From contig JAUDYN010000023.1 of the NCBI GenBank assembly GCA_030407005.1, positions 1 to 32,671 on the forward strand: 32,671 bases of DNA. Reading direction: 5' to 3'. This DNA comes from Desarmillaria ectypa (Eukaryota; Basidiomycota; Agaricomycetes; Agaricales; Physalacriaceae). A program made the translations under genes and the position numbers. Positions 30,820-32,671 of the stretch are shown here, piece by piece (within the stretch, counting starts at the first letter, position 1; every line of letters begins with the position of its first letter). The notes beneath the pieces are model-generated. The model had not been told where the DNA came from and made no database searches. It saw only the letters and a list, made by a program, of their open reading frames with translations.

Positions 30820-31723
30820 GGTTTTCACAAGTGCTATAATCATCTCACCACTACACACTACTGGCCCAGTATGTCTAGGGATCTCAAGAAGTATATTGCC
30901 ACTTGCAACATGTGTCAGAAATCAAAACCTAAATGACATGGACCTGTCAGACTCCTTCAACCTATACCAATACCCATGTGACCCTTCAAAGTCATTTCAA
31001 TGGACTTCATTCCAGAATTACCCAACTCTTCAGGGTATGACAATGTATTGGCGATTGTGGATAAACTCACTAAATACAGAATCTTTATTCCTTGCACCAC
31101 AGCCATCTCTGAAGATGCCACTGCTTGATTATTCTTCCAACATGTGGTGTCAAAATTTGGAATCCCCACTCAAGTTATAACCAACTGAGATTTGAGATGG
31201 AGACACAGTTTTTGGAAAGAATTGTGCAAGCTTATGAGAATAAAGTGAGCTCTTACTACAGCATATCACCCACAAGCTGATGGACAAACAGAGATTCTCA
31301 ACCAGGGATTAGAAATTGCTGTACATGCTTATGTTGGCCCTGAAAGGGATGATTGGCATCAGTACTTAGATGGCCTCGCTTTGTCATACAATTGTATGCC
31401 ACATAGCAGCACTAGTTATAAACCAGCCTACTTGTTATTTGGATTCATGCCCACTACAGAGTCTACAATGTTAGCCACACCAGAGTATATTCCTCAAGAC
31501 CTAGGAGATACAGTAGGAAATGGAGGAATTGCAGACAGCATACACCTTACTTATGAGAATGACAAAGCAGTGGACATGGCAGAACAATTTGAAGCTGAGC
31601 AAACATGCACAAAGGAAGCACTGAAGTTGAGTCAGGCATATCAACAAAAATACTATAACCAAGGATGGCTACTCTCAGAATTCAATGAGGGAGACCAAGT
31701 AGTTGTGAATCCTCATTCCCTTG
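30820..31723 (+). pseudogene. element D: integrase zinc module and core
   Basis: Continues D after copy C: TTHYWPSMSRDLKKYIATCN, MCQKSKP, then [20 protein letters not shown] with catalytic Asp at 31003-31005. The second Asp reads Asn (31183-31185, ITN, stop, DLRW in place of the usual SDRDTRW). Glu is present at 31291-31293 (DGQTEILNQGLEIAV), giving DD35E spacing. An open stretch (31381-31743, 120 codons, the last few being solo-LTR bases) carries the post-core region: PAYLLFGFMPTTES, QAYQQKYYNQGWLL, GDQVVVNPHSL. Interrupted at 31723 by a Family IV solo LTR. No CpG in 31381-31723. Confidence 0.85.
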
Positions 31724-31971
31724 TGTTGGGATTTGAGAGTTGAGCCGAGATGATGGCAATCCGGCATCATGCCGAACTTGCTGATTAAGAGAGAAATATT
31801 AGGAAACTTGTAGAAGATTCTAGTATATTAGCATTTAGTATATAAGTAGGTACAGTAGTGTACATCTGCATGCATTTGCAGAGCTCAGCCAAGCGCAATA
31901 CTATTGGCCTGACACTGCACATGTACTAACTGGGAATGAACTGATCTATTCATCCCCCGTTTTTCACAACA
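31724..31971 (+). repeat. Family IV solo LTR
   Basis: 248 bp, TGTTGGGATT ... TTTCACAACA, flanked by perfect 5-bp duplications CCTTG (31719-31723 and 31972-31976). Contains TATATAAG at 31839-31846 and a small hairpin CGGCA-TCA-TGCCG (31762-31774). Removing it with one CCTTG restores the D frame (VVVNPHSL then ELLKDVKG). TGTTGGG...CAACA ends are typical of Ty1/copia LTRs; assignment is tentative because no internal region remains. Perfect duplication and intact CpGs suggest a recent event. Confidence 0.85.
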
Positions 31972-32402
31972 CCTTGAGCTCTTGAAGGATGTAAAGGGAA
32001 AGAAATTGATGCAATACGATGGTCCTTTTGAGATCATTTGGAAAATCAGTCCGGTTACTTATCAGCTCAGATTACCGGCGTCTTATGGAATCCATCCTAT
32101 CCTGAACATCGCACATTTGGAGAAATACTCCACATCTCCTCTGGAATTCGGAATTCGACCAATCAAGAATATGGCTCACGCAGACTTTGAAGAACTACCA
32201 GAGGTTGAAGTTGAGAAAAATAGTCAGGGAGAAGATGTTCAAGATTCCAGGAAAGCACTGACGAGTCAAGAAATATCGTGTTCGATGGGTGGGATTGCCG
32301 GAAAACGAGGATGAATGGAAGACAAAAGAGGAGTTAAGGAATACGCCACACATCCTAGAAATCTGGTTGAAGTCGCAAACCAGCACCAGTAATGAGGAGT
32401 AA
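31972..32402 (+). pseudogene. element D: integrase C-terminus and chromodomain
   Basis: ELLKDVKGKKLMQYDGPFEI, ISPVTYQLRLPASYGIHP, ILNIAHLEKY is the GPF-type integrase tail, open to the segment EDVQDSRKALTS. A single-base frame change near 32255-32262 then joins RVKKYRVRWVGLPENEDEW, KEELRNTPHILEIWLKSQ, a clear chromodomain that ends at TAA 32400-32402. This part has 15 CpG in about 430 bases, unlike D sequence left of 31723 (none in 343). Only one disabling change is visible. Confidence 0.8.
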
Positions 32403-32579
32403 TTACCTCCCAATGAACCTTCTATTGTATGCATTCAAACAATTCGCTCCCTTTGGCCCATAGTGTCAATGCAATTCCCGATAACTTAATCCTCAGCTTC
32501 ATGCATTACTTCGTTCCACATCATCCTCTCTTCTAAAGGCTTAAAACTCGCATCCATTCCAAACAAATCTAATTTCAGA
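32403..32579 (+). other. unassigned sequence after element D
   Basis: Pyrimidine-rich, CpG-retaining, no open frame of note and no recognisable LTR start. It could be the D 3' untranslated region or the leader of the next unit. AATTTCAG precedes an ATG at 32580. Confidence 0.3.
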
Positions 32580-32671
32580 ATGTCTACTACTACCTCTTCT
32601 GCCGTCGCCACCTTTAACCGTGACCACTACTTACACCCTTTGCATCTCGCCGTTCACCACCCCATCTTGCT
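32580..32671 (+). CDS. possible start of an unidentified ORF (runs off window)
   Basis: ATG at 32580 opens 30 codons to the window end without a stop: MSTTTSSAVATFNRDHYLHP, then LHLAVHHPIL. A Ser/Thr-rich start is common for fungal gag proteins as well as host genes, so the product is undetermined. It lies 178 bases after the D pol stop, in the non-depleted CpG part of the window. It might be the gag of another element or a host gene. Confidence 0.3.
   Translation, partial: MSTTTSSAVATFNRDHYLHPLHLAVHHPIL

Noticed and set aside
1..32671. tRNA or rRNA genes
   Set aside because: No cloverleaf-compatible A/B box pairs or conserved rRNA stretches were recognised by eye. A tRNAscan or Infernal run would settle it.

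Overview
The window looks like a nest of LTR retrotransposons from a filamentous fungus, most likely an Agaricomycete basidiomycete. I see no RNA gene, no CRISPR and no convincing intact host gene. The organism call rests on inference: chromodomain Ty3/gypsy (chromovirus) gag and pol proteins of basidiomycete type, strong CpG depletion, and nonsense codons typical of repeat-targeted cytosine deamination.

Four families are interleaved. Family I has a long ~1.34 kb LTR: copy A (minus strand, 1-4095, truncated by the window edge), full-length copy B (plus, 6857-17294) and a solo LTR (18337-19775). Family II is a chromovirus with 360-416 bp LTRs: E (plus, 4101-6431, 3' half), F (minus, gag pieces at 6432-6851 and 17300-18331), G (minus, 5' LTR and leader, 19781-21638) and full-length C (plus, 22800-30814). 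Family III is element D (plus; pieces 21639-22799, 30820-31723 and 31977-32402). Family IV is a 248-bp solo LTR (31724-31971) with a perfect target duplication.

Nesting order: A sits in E, and E sits in the gag of F. B also sits in the gag of F. A hybrid solo LTR joins F to G. G and C both sit in D, and the Family IV solo LTR sits in the integrase C-terminus of D. Copies A and B face away from each other (5' LTRs inward) and form a ~4.09 kb near-identical inverted repeat around a 2.76 kb spacer.

Within elements the order is standard: LTR, primer site, gag, protease, RT, RNase H, integrase, polypurine tract, LTR. All coding regions are broken. The points most worth a second look are: (1) a conserved membrane-anchored N-terminal module upstream of gag in Family II; (2) a ~14-fold excess of the palindrome ACTAGT confined to Family I; (3) shared stop codons and mosaic LTRs in the inverted repeat; (4) CANTG target duplications that imply AT...AT LTR ends; (5) an abrupt CpG boundary at ~31.72 kb inside one element.
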